Of a DNA stretch of 64,000 nucleotides, positions 19,630-33,800 are shown one piece after another; position 1 is the first letter of the stretch, and each line of letters begins with the position of its first letter. The notes beneath the pieces were generated by a model. The model saw only the letters and a program-made list of their open reading frames with translations. It was not told where the DNA came from and made no database searches. The DNA comes from Casuarina equisetifolia. Lineage: Eukaryota; Streptophyta; Magnoliopsida; Fagales; Casuarinaceae. A program made the position numbers and the translations under genes. The stretch lies in contig CM052361.1 of assembly GCA_028551475.1 (NCBI GenBank), forward strand, positions 24,689,491 through 24,753,490, given 5' to 3'.

Positions 19630-21968
19630 ACTCCTGAAGCGTGCCACTGCCCATCCAAAAAGTTGCCAAAAATGGTGCTGAAATGTCTCACTATTCCAGT
19701 AAAACTCTTGCGGAGCGTCCTTTCGACTAAGGGCTTGCAATCTTCTTGACAAACCGACTTTAATAAGGAGATAAGCTTTCAAACAACACTTATTTTCAAT
19801 GCTTTTGGGCTGCAAATGTTGGTAGCAAATCCAAACCTTCACAATATTTTTCAGTATTTAGACTACAACCCATTTTGTCCATTTTCTTAAACAACCTGCT
19901 TGCCTCATCAACTTAATTCTCCTCACACAAACCATTAATCAAAGATGTATAGGTCCCAATATCTGAACTACAACCCAATTTGTCCATTTTCTTGGATAGC
20001 TAGAGTACTTCATCTACTCTTTTCTCCTCATACAAACTATGAATCAAAAATGTGTAAGTCATAATATTTGGAGTACAACCCAACTTGTCCATTTTCTTGG
20101 ACAACATGATTGCCTCATTAACTCTATTCTCCTTACACAAACCATTAATTAATGATGTATAAATAACAATATCTGGACCATAACCCAATTTGGTCATTTT
20201 CTTAAATAACCCAAGTGCCTCGTCAACTCCATTTGCTTCTCATAAGCCATTAATAAGAGAATTATAAGTCAAATACTTGGACTTCAGCCCAATTTTTCAT
20301 TTTCAAGAACAACCCGAGTGCCTCATCCACTCTATTCTTCTCACACAAACCATCAATCATAGAATCATAGGTCACATTATTTGGACTACAACCCAATTTG
20401 TCCATTTTATTGAACAACTCAAGTGCCTCATCAACTCTATTACACTTCAACAAACCATTATATAGAGATGTATAAGTCACAATATTTAGACTATAACCTA
20501 ATTTGTCCATTTTCTTGAACAACCAAAGTGCCTCATCAACTCTATTTTCCTTACACAAACCATTAATTAGAGAATTATAAGTCACAATATCTGGACTACA
20601 ACCCAACTTTTTCATTTTTCTGAACAACCCAATTGCCTCATCAATTTTATTTCCTTTACACAAACCATTAATCAAAGATGTATAACTCATAGTATCTGGA
20701 CTGCAACCCAATTTATCCATTTCCTAGAATAACCTGAGTGCTTTGTTAACTTTATTCCCCTCACACAAACCATTAATAAGAAAATTATAAGTCACAATAT
20801 TTGGACTACAATCCAATTTTTCCATTTTCTTAAACAATTTGACTGCCTCATCAACTCTGTTTCCCTTACACAAACCACTAATCAGAATACTATAGGTCAC
20901 ACTATTTGGACTACAATCCAATTCATCCATTTTCTTGAATAACCAAAGTGCCTCATCAACTCTATTCCACTTACATAAACCATTCATCAAAGATGTATAA
21001 GTCACATTATCTGATTACAGGCCGATTTGTCAATTTTCTTGAACAACCCGATAGTCTCATCAACTCTATTTCCCTCACACAAACCACTAATTAGAGAATT
21101 ATAAGTCACAATATCAGGACTACAACCCAACTTGTCCATTTTCTGGGACAACCCTAAGTGCCTCGTCAACTCTATTCCCTTTACACAAACCATTAATTAG
21201 AGAATTATAAGTCACAATAGTTGGACTACAATCCAATTCATCCATATTCTCGAACAACCCAAGAGCCTCATCAAATCTATTCTTCTCACACAAACTATTA
21301 ATCAAACATGTATAAGTCACAGGATTTGGACTACAACCTAATTTTTCCATTTTCTTGAACGACCCAATTGCAATTCTATTCTCCTTACACAAACCGTTAA
21401 TAAGAGATGTATAAGTCACAGTATTTGGAATACAATCTCTCCTCCAGAGACTCCCCTTAACCACAAAACCGTCGGAAACCCGATTCACATTACAAAAGCA
21501 ATTAAGCAAAATATTCACAGTAATAAAATCGGGCAACAACCCGGCAGAATTCATCCTTTTATAGAGGGGAATTACAGTGGAGTAATGATTACTCCTAGCT
21601 AGTGCACCAAATAAACGATTGAACGAGGAGATCGGCGGAGGTGGCTGCAAACGGAGCATGTCATCAAAGAACTGCAATGCTTCATCGACGTTAACCTCAC
21701 TGGACCAGCAATTAACTTTCAAAAATTGGGTTTGGGGAGCAACAACGGGAAAGGACTTCTCTCGGGCAAATTCGGGAGTTGAAGACGAGGGTTTGTGGGT
21801 GCTGTGATATTCTTGCGAAAATTTGGGTTTTGGAGTGGTGGCTTCATGAGGATCCGGGAATGAAGAGGAAAGTTTACCTTTTAACGCAGCTCTTGAAGAA
21901 GACGATGATGATAGGACAGCACAAGCGGCGGGAAGCAGAGAAGATGCGGGCAGAGTTCTACCCACCAT
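19630..21968 (-). pseudogene. P2: RFL-like P-class PPR gene with frameshifts and stops
   Basis: From ATG at 21,968 an open frame of 282 codons (to 21,120) carries a Ser/Ala/Arg-rich start consistent with an organellar targeting peptide, then ISSFNRLFGALARSNHY and LLPDFITVNILLNCFC, typical of RFL-type PPR proteins, then regular 35-residue PPR motifs (NTVTYTSLINGLCKENR). A 1-bp insertion near 21,154 breaks it, and the motifs continue in other frames at 21,002-21,193, 20,724-21,005, 20,262-20,720 and 20,000-20,197, with a nonsense TAG near 20,726. Intact relatives act in mitochondrial RNA processing. Here a short PPR protein from the first 282 codons is the most that could be made. Confidence 0.85.
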
Positions 21969-22560
21969 TTCGAGAAATTACGACGTTCTGTGCTCTGGCT
22001 CGAAGATGAATCCAATCAGACAAATCGTGGGCAAAGATGACGGCTCATGAACCCTATTCAGCCGTGCAATTTCAATTCATTCTAAGACCCCGCGTGGGCG
22101 GGCCGAAGGAATGCTCTGAAAAAACCCACATGGAACAAGAGGGGTTGGGAGGCGTCCGCGTGCTGCGCTCTTGAAACTAATCGAATGGAGAACACTTCGC
22201 ACCACAGCCTTTTGTATGAGAAAAGTTTCAATTTTTTTCCTTCCTTATTGTTAGAAATTATAAAGAAGGATTTATGTTCCATTTAAAATTTTAAAGTATT
22301 CATTAAATTAATTTATATTTTTATATTTTTATATTTTTATATTTTTATATTTCTTACGTAGAACTTAACATGTGCCTTATTTCAATCACGGAACAACGTA
22401 TCCCAAAATAATTTTGTTTATAAGTAAGGGCAAAATATAGAACATGGATTCCTGAGTGGGATAACAATCTGGCATTGTTTACTTAGCACTCCTTATTACT
22501 ATAGTTTAACTAAGACTACTATGTTATACCATGTTTTGCATGAATTATGAGTTTATTTAT
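21969..22560 (-). other. 5' flank of P2, conserved in the copy at 13,970-14,570
   Basis: Includes a GC-rich stretch (about 22,080-22,170) conserved in both copies; a candidate promoter/leader of the PPR gene. No exact elements assigned. Confidence 0.5.
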
Positions 22561-23916
22561 ATCTCATAGGGGTTCTAAGAAAAAACTTAAGCTATGAAAT
22601 TATATAAAAAATTATAAATAATGATTCATATTGAATTTAAAATCCTAAAATATAAAGTGGTATAACCCTTTCTTAAGTTGTTATATTTCTTATATAAGAC
22701 TTAAACATTTTTCTTCAAGAAGACTAGAGATTTGAAGTGATACCAATTCTTCTTCATTTTGTTATGGTCAGAGCTGTCTAAGCATACCTTTTTGAATCCA
22801 AATGAAATAACATGTTCATTAGAAAACATGCTTAAATTAATATAATATGACATTTTCGTTGTTTTTAGGTGTTGGACTCTAATATGATCATTTTATAACA
22901 TAATTTTATTTGATAACTTAAGGTGACTGAGTGAGAATAAAACGTTATGCAAATAGGTCACTAATTATTTAAGAAACTAATATTTGAGGTTTCCACAATT
23001 CATAAAGACATGTCCATTCACTCTTAAGTAGAAGCCCAACAAAAAGGACGGGCCCTCATGGTGACAACCTCTATAACTAGGACTACAAAAGGTTATTTTA
23101 ACACAATAGTTATACCCTTTTGCTATAATAGTTTCATTTAAACCATCTTACATTGTCACTTTTTATGTCTTTGATAATTAAACACATTATTAAAATAATG
23201 TTTGACCTTTAAAGGAGAACCATACCTTTGTGTCATTAAGAAAAACACTAAATTTTTATTCATTAAAACCTAGTTTAACAGAAATTATATTTCTTTTAAA
23301 TAAACTCTATTGGCTCAAAAAGTTATCATAACAAATCAATCTCCTAATCTAATCAATTTACTTGTTTTAATCACATGACCTAATTAGTTAAGCTAATATA
23401 ACCATCCAATCAAAGAAAATTTATACAACCGTTGTAAAATGAAGGATTGGTTAAAAATAGTAATTGTATAACATTATATTTGAAATTCTTTTCTTATGTC
23501 TTCAGGTATTTTGTCTTTTAGCATCACAATTTTAAGATAACAAATTAGACATTCTTATCGGTTTTCAACTTCACCATTTAGGGCAAAACCAAACAAGGAT
23601 CCCAATTGACGACAAAAGTGACATCCATAAGCATCCAATAGAGATGAAAGTGCACCTTCTCAAATTAAGATAATGGAAGGCGAAAAACAACATGAAATAA
23701 TAAAATGAAAAAACTATATGTTAAGGAAGTTTTGGAGAACCCAAAAGCAAAATCCTAGAATACACACATCAATATCTAGAACCAAGCCCATTTAGCTAAG
23801 TCTACAATTATAAACAAAGAAAATAAACAAGAAAGAAAGTCTCACAAGCCTACTACAAGCTTTAAGCTTTTTATTCCATAGATTGGAAAGCTAACAAGAC
23901 TAAGCTAGTTTTTTTA
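22561..23916. other. Intergenic, AT-rich
   Basis: No supported gene. From about 23,580 the sequence matches the regions downstream of the two intact cupin genes (30,600 and 39,030 onward), so it is the 3' flank of the cupin pseudogene. Confidence 0.6.
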
Positions 23917-24451
23917 TCAGTTCGGTGGAGGAAAGAAAATTGGAAGTCCTTTTAGATCAAAAAGCTTCTTTGTCTCTTAATCCATATTGAATGCAACTGT
24001 GAGCACCTTAAGAGATAAAGCCTTCCATGTTGAAGTTCTTCTAGCTAAGTGAGTGAGGATCAAACTACCACAAGGAAGAAAAATCAAGTAAATCAACAAA
24101 GCAACATAAGGAATTGAATTGGCTTTATTGCCTAGTTTTTGAGAAAGCATCCATGGAGATAATCTTACTTGGAGGTGGTGATGATGGAGAACCCTTCAAG
24201 GCCATCAAAAGAAGTAACCTTTGAAAGAAAAATGAATCTTGGCACAATGTACAAATTGCTAGCCTCTACAATTGTCTCCAAGACTTTATGGCCATTAACA
24301 CTAACAACCTAGACATGGCCACTGCCCCTAACAATATAAGTAACTTGCAACACCGAGTTCATAGGAGAATCCTAGAAAACACATGGCAGTACCATCCAAC
24401 CTGACAAGGTTAGCCCTAAGCCCAATCTCAGCAACCAAAGGAAGGTTTAAC

Positions 24452-27400
24452 TATAAAAATGACTTATCAAATGAACACATACACATATAAATTGAACCAT
24501 AAACATACAAAAGACATAAGCTTTATAAGGTTTGGACCAATACAATATTCTATGTCCCCCATCACTAAAGTAGCTATCGGTCATTTCTCTTGTTATTCAG
24601 GGTTCTTTAAAAGAATACATAAGTGTTGATTACAAGATTCATACATAGCTCTCTCATAGTTGTTCTTAGCATTCATAACAATACACTTGATTCTCTTTTG
24701 GTTAATAGCTACTGCACAACGTTACTTCTTCTGTTGCCCTTATAAGATGCAACCCTTTTTTTTACTCTTTCTTTTTAAACCATAGGGTTCTTTTGTGGTT
24801 TCCCTTTTTCATACCACCATTAAAAGGAGTCCTAGTTAGATATTGTTAGGAATTCTAATCCAATACCACTAAGACACCCATTCATACATAAGAAAATAAC
24901 TTCTAGAATATTCCTACAATATACAAGGAATATATCTAAGCCTAATAAATTCCAAGGGCTAATAAATTGCCACATCAACTATTACCAAAACTCAATATCA
25001 CCTATAGTGAAATTCTCATAATCAACAAAAAGAATGCATCACATAACTTTGTACATGTCCACATCATATGGTGAATCATCTAATAGCTAACTATAACTAT
25101 TCATAGTAATTACTAATATCATCATAAGTTCCCCATCAATATGAGCTCACATTAGGGAATACATCATGAAATTAAGTTGCTTCCTTGTAGATGTTCCAAC
25201 CATAGAGTGATCAAAGATGAAAATCAATCTCATTGTTTATGCAATCATCAAAGTAGCAATTGGAGAAATAATACCAACTAATTAAGCAATCTTAGGTACA
25301 CTAACTACACAATAACCTTTGCTCATTTGTCAGTTCCCTCTTACCTATGATTCTATCAAGTTCTCCCTAAATGAATACCATATCTTTAAGTGTCTATGTT
25401 GTAAGCAATCTCTTAATCATCATCTTACTTTTTGTCAAAACATCAATTAGCCTTATGGTCCAACACATCCCAAATCCCTTGGGTCTCACCAAACTTAAAA
25501 TCAAAGCACCTTTTGTACTTGTGTCAACTAACCAATCTAATCATGCAAGATCTAAAATAGAGAGAAAATCATATATTTTCTTCATAAATTATCTCTTGAA
25601 AAGAATTAAACATTCTTTGAGAAATGAGTCTACTTTTAACCCTAACAATAGTTCCTAAATTGTCTTACAATCTCACAATCCCAACAATGTGAAGTCATTA
25701 CCTAAGACTTTCTTTCTTTTACCTCTTACTCCTAGTGTCATACAACTCTATCTCTTTTATATACTATTGTTAATTGACAACATAGTAAAAACACCAAATG
25801 AAAAAAACTCTCCTTGAATCCTTTTTCAAAAGCATTTAGCCTCTCTTTAGTACCCTATGCCTTGGTCAACTACTAACCAAAAAATCCTAAATAACTATAG
25901 AATAGATAGAATGTTTCCCCTTTTACTACTGTCAAAGGATAACAATGAAAGCAAGAGATGAATAACACATCTTTCATCCTCATTCAAGAATGTAATCATT
26001 AACCTCGTGAGATGTAACCTTCTATTGAAATTGTAAACACTAGCCAAATGCTTGACTAATAAATTCTAGATATTCTGCAAAACACACAATAAAACCCAAG
26101 AAAATCTAGGATAAAGAAGTCCAACAAAATCTAGCAAAGACATCCATAGCTTCATTATGGTAACATAATTAGTACCAAATAAACCAAAACAAAACCACCA
26201 AAAGCCATACTACTTTAATTTCTTCTTCGTTATATCACATCATCTTTTTAATGCTAAACTAATTTGAAATTCACCATATGCAAGAAACTAATTCCAACCA
26301 TAAACAATAATATTTATTAATTTTGAAACTCCATGGAACTCAAAATCACAAAACAAAAATTCTAATAAATATTGTTTAAAATTCTATCCAATTTCTATCT
26401 ACATGTGGACTTTATGCACCTAGTGTTGTGCCTATGTGTGCATATCATGTACATGAGACAACTTTTGTAGGTTAACTTGTTGGGTAACCCAATTTCAAAT
26501 CCACCATTCTAAGCTGCCTAAAATGATCATTTTCTACCAATAACTGGTTTTTAGTCTACATAAATATCATTTGATACCTTTAGCTTTTTAAATGTCACTA
26601 AGGGTTAGATTTCTACCACTGTCTATGACTTCAAAAACTCAACTTGACTCTTTCATTCAATCTCTATTGTTAACCATTACAATTCTTCCTTGGAGAGGAA
26701 CGGTACATCCATAGATCAATTTTTAGTTGTTTGTATGTATGAAAAGCTATGTGTGAATCTTATAATTAGCATTTTTATATTCCCATGAAGAAACCTAATA
26801 AAAAGAGAATGGGCAAATAGTTATGTTGGTGATAAAGGACATCAAATATTGTGTTGGTTTAAAACTCCTAAATCTTATGTCTCTTATGTGTTTATGGTTT
26901 AATTTATGTGTCTATGTGTCCATGTAATAGATCATTTTTACAATAGTTGATATCAAAGTGAGGTTACAAAGCTTAGGAGTATCACAGGTAACACATAGAC
27001 ATATAAATCAAACTATAAACATATAAGAGATATAAGATTTAAGATATTCAAATCAACACAACATCCTATATCCCTATCACTGGCGCAACTACCAATCACT
27101 TCTCCTTTTATTCAAGTTTATTCAAGAGAATACATAAGTGTTAATTACAAGATTTACATATACCTCTCTCATAGCTATTCTTAGCACACAAAATAATACA
27201 CTTGATTCTTTTATGACTAGTGGTTACTACATATGGCTACTGATAACTCTATTTTTATAGAGTTATTTTACCTATTTTTTAGGCAATAAATAATACAATG
27301 TTTATGAGAAAATATTTGAACTCCTCTTATTTATTTGAATTTGTCTTGTTTTTGTAGCACAAGGAGAAAATGGATAAACATGGAGAACCTAATGCTTATT

Positions 27401-28766
27401 GTGTGGCAAAATTGTAATATCAAGATCAAGAAAGTCAAGATGGGCTTGGGCTTTGGATAATTGTTATTAGATTTTCTATTGTTATTGGATTTTCTATTTA
27501 AATAGAAAACCCAGTCATGTTAGGAATTCAAGTCTCAATTAATTTAGGAGTTTAAAACCCAATTGTTTTAGGTCTCTAAAACCTAATTCTACTAGGATAG
27601 GAGATAGGTCTAAACCTCAACCCTATTTAAGAGAAGAGAATAGGCAAAAGAAAGGGGAGGAGGAAATTGAGCACAACTCAAGAAAGAGGCCAAGAATTCA
27701 AGGTTTTCTTGAATAGAAGACAAAAAGGGTGACAGACTTCTTGTTCTTGGATTCAAGATGTCTTCTTTATTTCTTATTACCATTCTTCCTCATTATTTCT
27801 TTATGTTTTAGTTTATTTTTGTTAGAGATACGATGTAACCTAATTATGATGGTATGAATCTTATGATTATTATGTTTTGCAAGATATTTTATTTATGTGA
27901 AGTTATATATTACGGAGTTTAATGCTTTTAGGTGATTAGCTACCACTTAGATGACTTGATTTGCATGTTAAAGACCGACAGGAAATAGCATGCAGTTGCT
28001 TCTTGTAATATGTAACCATAGATTAAATATGGATAGACATATACCATATTGTTTGTGTGGCTTTCGGTGTAAATTGAGAATATTCATAGATCCTAATGCA
28101 TTTGGTTTGTTTCAATTCACATATAGAGATATAGTGAATTAATGAACTAAGTAGGTTTGCTATACCTAGACATAGGATAGTAAATAAATTAGGAAATTCT
28201 GCCATCACATAGATATTATCTCTCTTGCAAGCATAAATAATCAATATTAGTGCCTAGTAATTATGGTGAAGTCATATGCTCTAACATATTTCTTTTATTA
28301 AGTTTTCTTAGACTTAGTTAGTTAATCTATCATCCATCAATTTGGTTTGCTAGATAAATTCTAGGAGTTATTCACCGTTAGTAATTAGTTGGTCTAGTAA
28401 TCACCAATCTCTGTGGGACGATATCTTTCTTATCATTATATTACTTGTTCGACATGTTCACTTGCATTTAGATTTCACCGAACAACTACACTTTTTGGTT
28501 GTCATCCTTACAAGGTATAGGCTACTATCCTTAGGAGATGCAACCTTCTTTTCTACTTTTTTCTTTTTGACTCTTAAGTTTTTCCTATGGTCTTCTTTTT
28601 TTTATATTAGTATCAAAAGGAGACCTAGTCACATATTGTTAGGAATCTTAATTGGTTATCATTAGGAATACCCATTAATATAAAAGAGAATAACTTCTAA
28701 AATATTCCTACAATATACATGGAATTTATCTAAGCCTACTAATTTTTACTTTAAACCCTAACAAGT
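24452..28766 (-). mobile_element. Degenerate Ty1/copia LTR retrotransposon inserted in the cupin pseudogene
   Basis: LTR-like repeats lie at about 24,455-24,985 and about 26,986-28,766; the latter is interrupted by the solo LTR. On the minus strand the interior encodes a decayed gag zinc knuckle (CWDC ... C pattern at about 25,644-25,690), followed by a degraded protease-like WLVDTS. I find no reverse transcriptase or integrase, so the interior (about 2 kb) is heavily deleted. A further LTR-end fragment with a primer-site-like sequence sits in the opposite orientation at about 26,745-26,985. The flanks rejoin the cupin exon precisely. It cannot move by itself. Confidence 0.75.
27241..28519 (+). 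mobile_element. Solo LTR (probably Ty3/gypsy) nested in the copia LTR
   Basis: It begins TGATAACTCTATTTTTATAG and contains a promoter-like CTATTTAAGAG near 27,622. Towards its end it has CTGTGGGACGATA and ACCGAACAACTACA, a layout common in plant gypsy LTRs. The sequence GGCTACT occurs on both sides (27,235-27,241 and 28,520-28,526), consistent with a target-site duplication, and the host LTR continues after it. No internal domain, so it arose by LTR-LTR recombination. Confidence 0.7.
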
Positions 28767-29639
28767 TCTTGGTGTTCAACACCACAACCTTTCCACCTTT
28801 CAAAATGTCAACAACCAATGAAGCTTCCTCACAATTCAATGTCATGCCTTTTAACATTCCTTCTTAAGCTCAAGCATTTGAAAGCTCCCATCAAGCTTCA
28901 CAATTCTATTGCCAAATTGCTTTCCAACAAGGTCTTTGACAACATTCTCATCCAAGTCCAATGCTCGGCCCACTAACTTAGTTGAGAAGCCAGTGAAGAT
29001 CCCATTGGAACTCGCCAAGAAATAATAAGTAAACTTGCCAACTTTTTAGGCTTTTGTAGTATCTCTTAAGAAAAGAACAACTAGCTCGGTGTCCTCTTTG
29101 TCAATATTTTGCTTTTGTTGACAAAAGTAACATAGCTGATTGTTTCTTAGGTCCCCATGATATTAGAAAGTTTTCAAGTTTTATGCCAAAGCTAGTAATA
29201 GACCTCCTCAAATTCTATAACATCTATATGTTTGCTTTACAGATTCCTCACCAAAAAACAAAGACCAACCATCCGAGACTGAAAGTGCATACTTATTGCA
29301 TTCAATGAATCTAACAATAGAACATGCATCCAAGAAAAATGAAGTACGTGGAAAAACAAAATCAAAGAAGATAACGATGATATACCCTGAAGGACATGCG
29401 CAATCTTGGCAGAATCAGAGTAACGGGCGGGGCAAACCCACGCTTCTCAAGAGCCAATTTGGCCGCGCCAATATACCCTTCACGCAACATGGGGAGCTCA
29501 GACGGGGACCAGGCATAGTACGCATCACTATTGTCACCTTCTTGGCCAATTTGGGAGAAAGATCAAGCTCCATCTCTTTTCTTTTGCTCTCTAGAGAACC
29601 AACCACCTAAGAGAGAGCAGACAACGAATATGTACGTTA

Positions 29640-30560
29640 AAAGGAACTGTTAAAGGTGGTTTATATTACGGTGAGAAGGTTTCTAACAGAAGGATTCTAA
29701 TAATTTTTATTAGGATTGGATAAAAAAAAATTCTACTTTTACATTTGAAATTCAAACAAAATTTAAAATCAGTTTATGATTTGAACTTATCTCAAAAAAA
29801 ATTAGAAATTTCAAAATGGTTAGGAATTTTTTAATTTACATATTTATGTATAAATGAATAAAAACTGATAAGCTATTGAGTGGAGTGTTAAAAAAGAAAA
29901 CCTGATAGGCAATTGCATGTGGCTAATAAGAATATTGTCTGGTAAACTTTTGGAGTAATTCAACTATTCATGATTAGAGTCTTGATTTAATTGAATTACT
30001 CAATGATACTTGGGATAACTTATTTTTTAATGATTAACTAATATTATGTTATTGTATAAGTTAATAATCATAATTGTCAATTGTGATGCATCTTGTCAAA
30101 AACTATGTTGATGATTGTTAATATGTTAATTAATCACCTATTAAAAATCTTAATTGTTAATAGGTGAGAGCGTCTCTCTCCATTAGCAATTAACTTTAAT
30201 AGAGAATCAAGTTATTTCGTTTATCTTCACTCTTCTCAAATCAAAGTTTTGGTGCATTAATTTTATTTTATATTTTATGTCATACATTCTAAAATGACAT
30301 TGGTTTGTAACTTGCTAGATTGACATATGGGTGAAACTTCACTAAGACAACATATTATTTATGCTTGAAGAATGGATCTTAGTGACCTCAAGACCACCTT
30401 AGAATGATATTATATCTAACATCTTCTTTTTTGGGGTATACATTAAAAATAGTGGTTGCATGGAATTATATTTAGGATCTTTTTTCTATGCTTAAGTTTC
30501 TTCCTCGATTTATTTTAAGAGAAGAAAATAGATTATTTTTATATGTTTCCAACTTCAACC
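29640..30560. other. Intergenic between cupin pseudogene and cupin gene 1
   Basis: AT-rich. 29,740-29,960 matches 41,590-41,900, the upstream flank of cupin gene 2, so it is the old 5' flank of the pseudogene. No gene seen. Confidence 0.6.
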
Positions 30561-30862
30561 ACAGACCCCACCCAGAGAGACGGATGTCAACATCAGCAAA
30601 TTAAGACAACAGAAGCCCACCAACATCATGTAATCATTAGGCTACCATGACACAAGGGAAAACCACGTTAAGGAAGTTTTAGAGAACCCAGAAGCCAAAG
30701 TCCTGGAATACCACGAGTATTCAGAACCAAGCAATGTCTAACCAAGCCTCCAATACAAACCAGGTACATAAACAAGAAAGAAAGCCTCACAGGCCTACCG
30801 CAAAGCCGCAAGCCTTTTATTGGGGAGACTAGAAAGCTAGCAAGACTACGCCAGTTTTCTGT

Positions 30863-33800
30863 TCAGTTCTTTGGAGGGAAGAAAGTGATGTCGGAAGTCC
30901 TTTTAGATCGGAAAAGCTTCTCGAGCTTCGGATCCACACTGAATGCGGCAGTGAGCACCTCAGGCGACAAAGCCTTCCATGCTGAATTCTTTCCAGCTAA
31001 CTGAGTAAACGTTGGACTGCCATAGGGAAGACAAATCATGTAAGCCGTAAAGATTTCACCCGGAGATATAATGAAGAAACAGCATCATGTAAGATTGAAT
31101 TGGCTTTACTGCCAAGTTGTGGAAGAAGTATCTATGGCCTCTACTGCTAGTATATCTGGCAAACAATAGGTTCAAAGGCTGAAAAAAAAATACTTACATA
31201 AAGGTATATATATATATCTACTGTACACACACGTATATAGCAATGATATCAATTTTTAAGAGTTATATAATAATCTTGTTTTATGAGTAAGAGTTATTAT
31301 ACTTGAATTTGATTTTGATATTATATTAGAAAATCTAGTTTTCTCTTCAAATTAATAACCAAGGGAACATAATTTTTTAAATATAAAGAAGATATCATGT
31401 CAAAATATACATTACATGGAACTTACATCTATTTTTAATTGGTCCATGCTTAGTCGGTACCTAGCAGGGCCTTGACCAAACGGATGGAGTTCAAGAGATC
31501 CCACGCCCCTCCCCCAGTATTTATTACAAATAAATCTAGTTCTAATTATTAGTATAGCATTATCCCACATTACTAAGATATGGATTTATGTTAGTAGTTT
31601 ATATGTAAGATATGCCCCCTTACCTTGAACTAGTTTTAAATTCAATTTGCCTTTTGTTACATAATGTTAGAACACAATTCTCTCTTAGCACTTCTATGAA
31701 TATTGATTAAAAAAACACACAAACAGAGACAAAGTGAAGATGACGCCGCAGCCTGAGGCGGGTTTAGACTATTGCTAAGAGATAACACCACGAACAATTA
31801 TGAGACTAAAAGTGAGAAGAAAATCTTACTTGGGGTTGGTGACGATGGAGAACCACTCCATGCCTTCAGAAGAAGCAATCTTCGCAACGACAAAGAACCT
31901 TGGTACAACGAACAAATAGCCAGCCTTAAGAGTTGTTTCTAGGACCCTGCGGCCATCAACACCAACAATCTGAACACGGCCACTGCCCCTCACGATATAC
32001 GTCACCTGCAATGCCGAGTCACTGGAGAATGCAGGAGAACACATGGCATCGGCATCCAACTTGACAAGGTCACCCCCAAACCCGACCTCAGCAGCCAAAG
32101 GAAGGTTCTTGGTGTTGTAGTTCACGACCCTTCCGCCTTTCAAAACGTCCACATCATATGGAGCCTCCTCCAAGTTCACTACTATGCCGTCTCGATATTC
32201 CTTCTTCGGCTCAGGCATACGAAAGCTCCCATCAAGCTTCACAATTAGCTTTCCCGATTGGCTTCCAACGAGTTCCTTGACAACACTCTCGTCCAAGTCC
32301 CATGCTCGGCGGACAAACTCAGTTGAGAAGCCTGTGAAGATCCCGTTGGAACCCGTCAGGAAAATATCAGTAAACTCGCCAACTTTGTGACCTTTTGAAG
32401 TGTCTCCTAAGAAGAGAACAACCAACTCGGTGTCCTCTTTGTTGTACCACCATGTAATGACACCAAAAGGCAGGGCAATGGTGTCACCCTTCTTAATTGC
32501 AATCACCTTCTCTTCTGACTCGGGGAAGAGAATTCCAGCTGTGCCACTTCCTGCAGAAAACAACAATCTTATGTGAACCAAACAATTTATCATAAGCTTA
32601 ATGCTCGTAGCCACTTTGTTTAACAAATCTACTAAGAATACTTATCTTCTTCTCCATTTATAGTAGCGAAACTATTTTTCCTTCACTAGTCATCAAGTCA
32701 TTCTTGCAAAATGATCTAAAAATCATTGTTCTTCCAACATCATAATTAGTGAATTTAATTCTTTCATAATAACCAAACACTTCTTTTTATCTCCCATAAG
32801 GTTTGTATCCTTTTTTAAAATAGGTAAAGAACATAGAAATGGAGCCATGTTAAAAGTGAATGTATTCTCATATTGGAAGTATGAGGATAGACTCTTAAAT
32901 TTATAAGTAATAAGATTTTTTTATCTAATACTTTAAAATTTTATAATAATTATCACATTTTAATATGACATCAAAGCCAAAATTTGAGGCCCAAAACTAA
33001 GTGGAGGATGTTATCCATCAGCTGCAGCATTATGGGCCAGAGGCCTATTACTACCAGGCCTCTTTTTGGAGCCTCCTCTAGACTTGGGCTTCCATCCAAG
33101 TGGATAACCCACTAGGAGAAAGCAAGCTTCACAGGTATGCCCAGGCTTTTGGCAATGACTGCAAATGGCTTATTGGGTTTGAAGGGCGAGGGTGTGAGCC
33201 TGCGTTGGCCAGAAAAGGAGTCGGGCCCAAGTGCAATTTCAAGCTTGAGTCAGGTGCCCACAGTTTTATGAGTTACTTAAACCTTGTCTCTAATGTTGAT
33301 AACTTGATTGTGTGTTTTATTTTGGTGTGGTGTGATATTTCCACGGCAAAAGCTAAACTGCAAAACATTATAAAAGATTTAGACAAGATTTGACTTCCGC
33401 TACCCCACCATGATATGGTGGGTTGCGACTTTCCACTAGACCAGAGCACCAAGCAGCCCGCAATGCTTGTGGGTACCACGGTACGAGAAGACCTTTGTGC
33501 TCTCTACTGTTCAAGTAAAGGTCGCTACTTTTTAGTCCCTTGGATTACCCCCAAAAGAACCAGAAAACTATGACCGGAAACCATGGTCGAGAACAAAAGA
33601 ACCAGGAAAATCTACCAACCTTGTTTGTTTTACAGGTTTTATAACAAACTATGAGGATCTTGTTAAAAGCTCTGGAAGTTAGGATCTAAGCAAGCACAAC
33701 AATAAGAACACATATCATAGGATTTTATGCGAAATAGAAATCTAGACACACACACAAAAGATACCATATTTTAGAGTGATTAAGACAAAGTATGTTTATG

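Larger units (their letters stand above)
23917..29573 (-). pseudogene. Legumin-like cupin pseudogene split by a retrotransposon
   Basis: Third copy of the cupin gene. Exon 1 remnant is 29,386-29,573 (MELDLSPKLAKK, then frameshift). Exon 2 is in two pieces, 28,767 to about 29,100 and 24,169-24,451, and exon 3 remnant is 23,917 to about 24,067. About 4.3 kb of copia element separates the exon-2 pieces within the codons for TKNLP. The 5' third of exon 2 (the SGTAGI to WWYNKED part) is lost at about 29,100. Many substitutions and stops occur elsewhere. The promoter TATA seen in the intact copies is degraded here (about 29,655-29,665). Confidence 0.88.

Noticed and set aside
25371-25658. 95-codon plus-strand frame inside the copia element
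   Set aside because: The coding signal (gag zinc knuckle) is on the opposite strand; this frame has no protein-like features.
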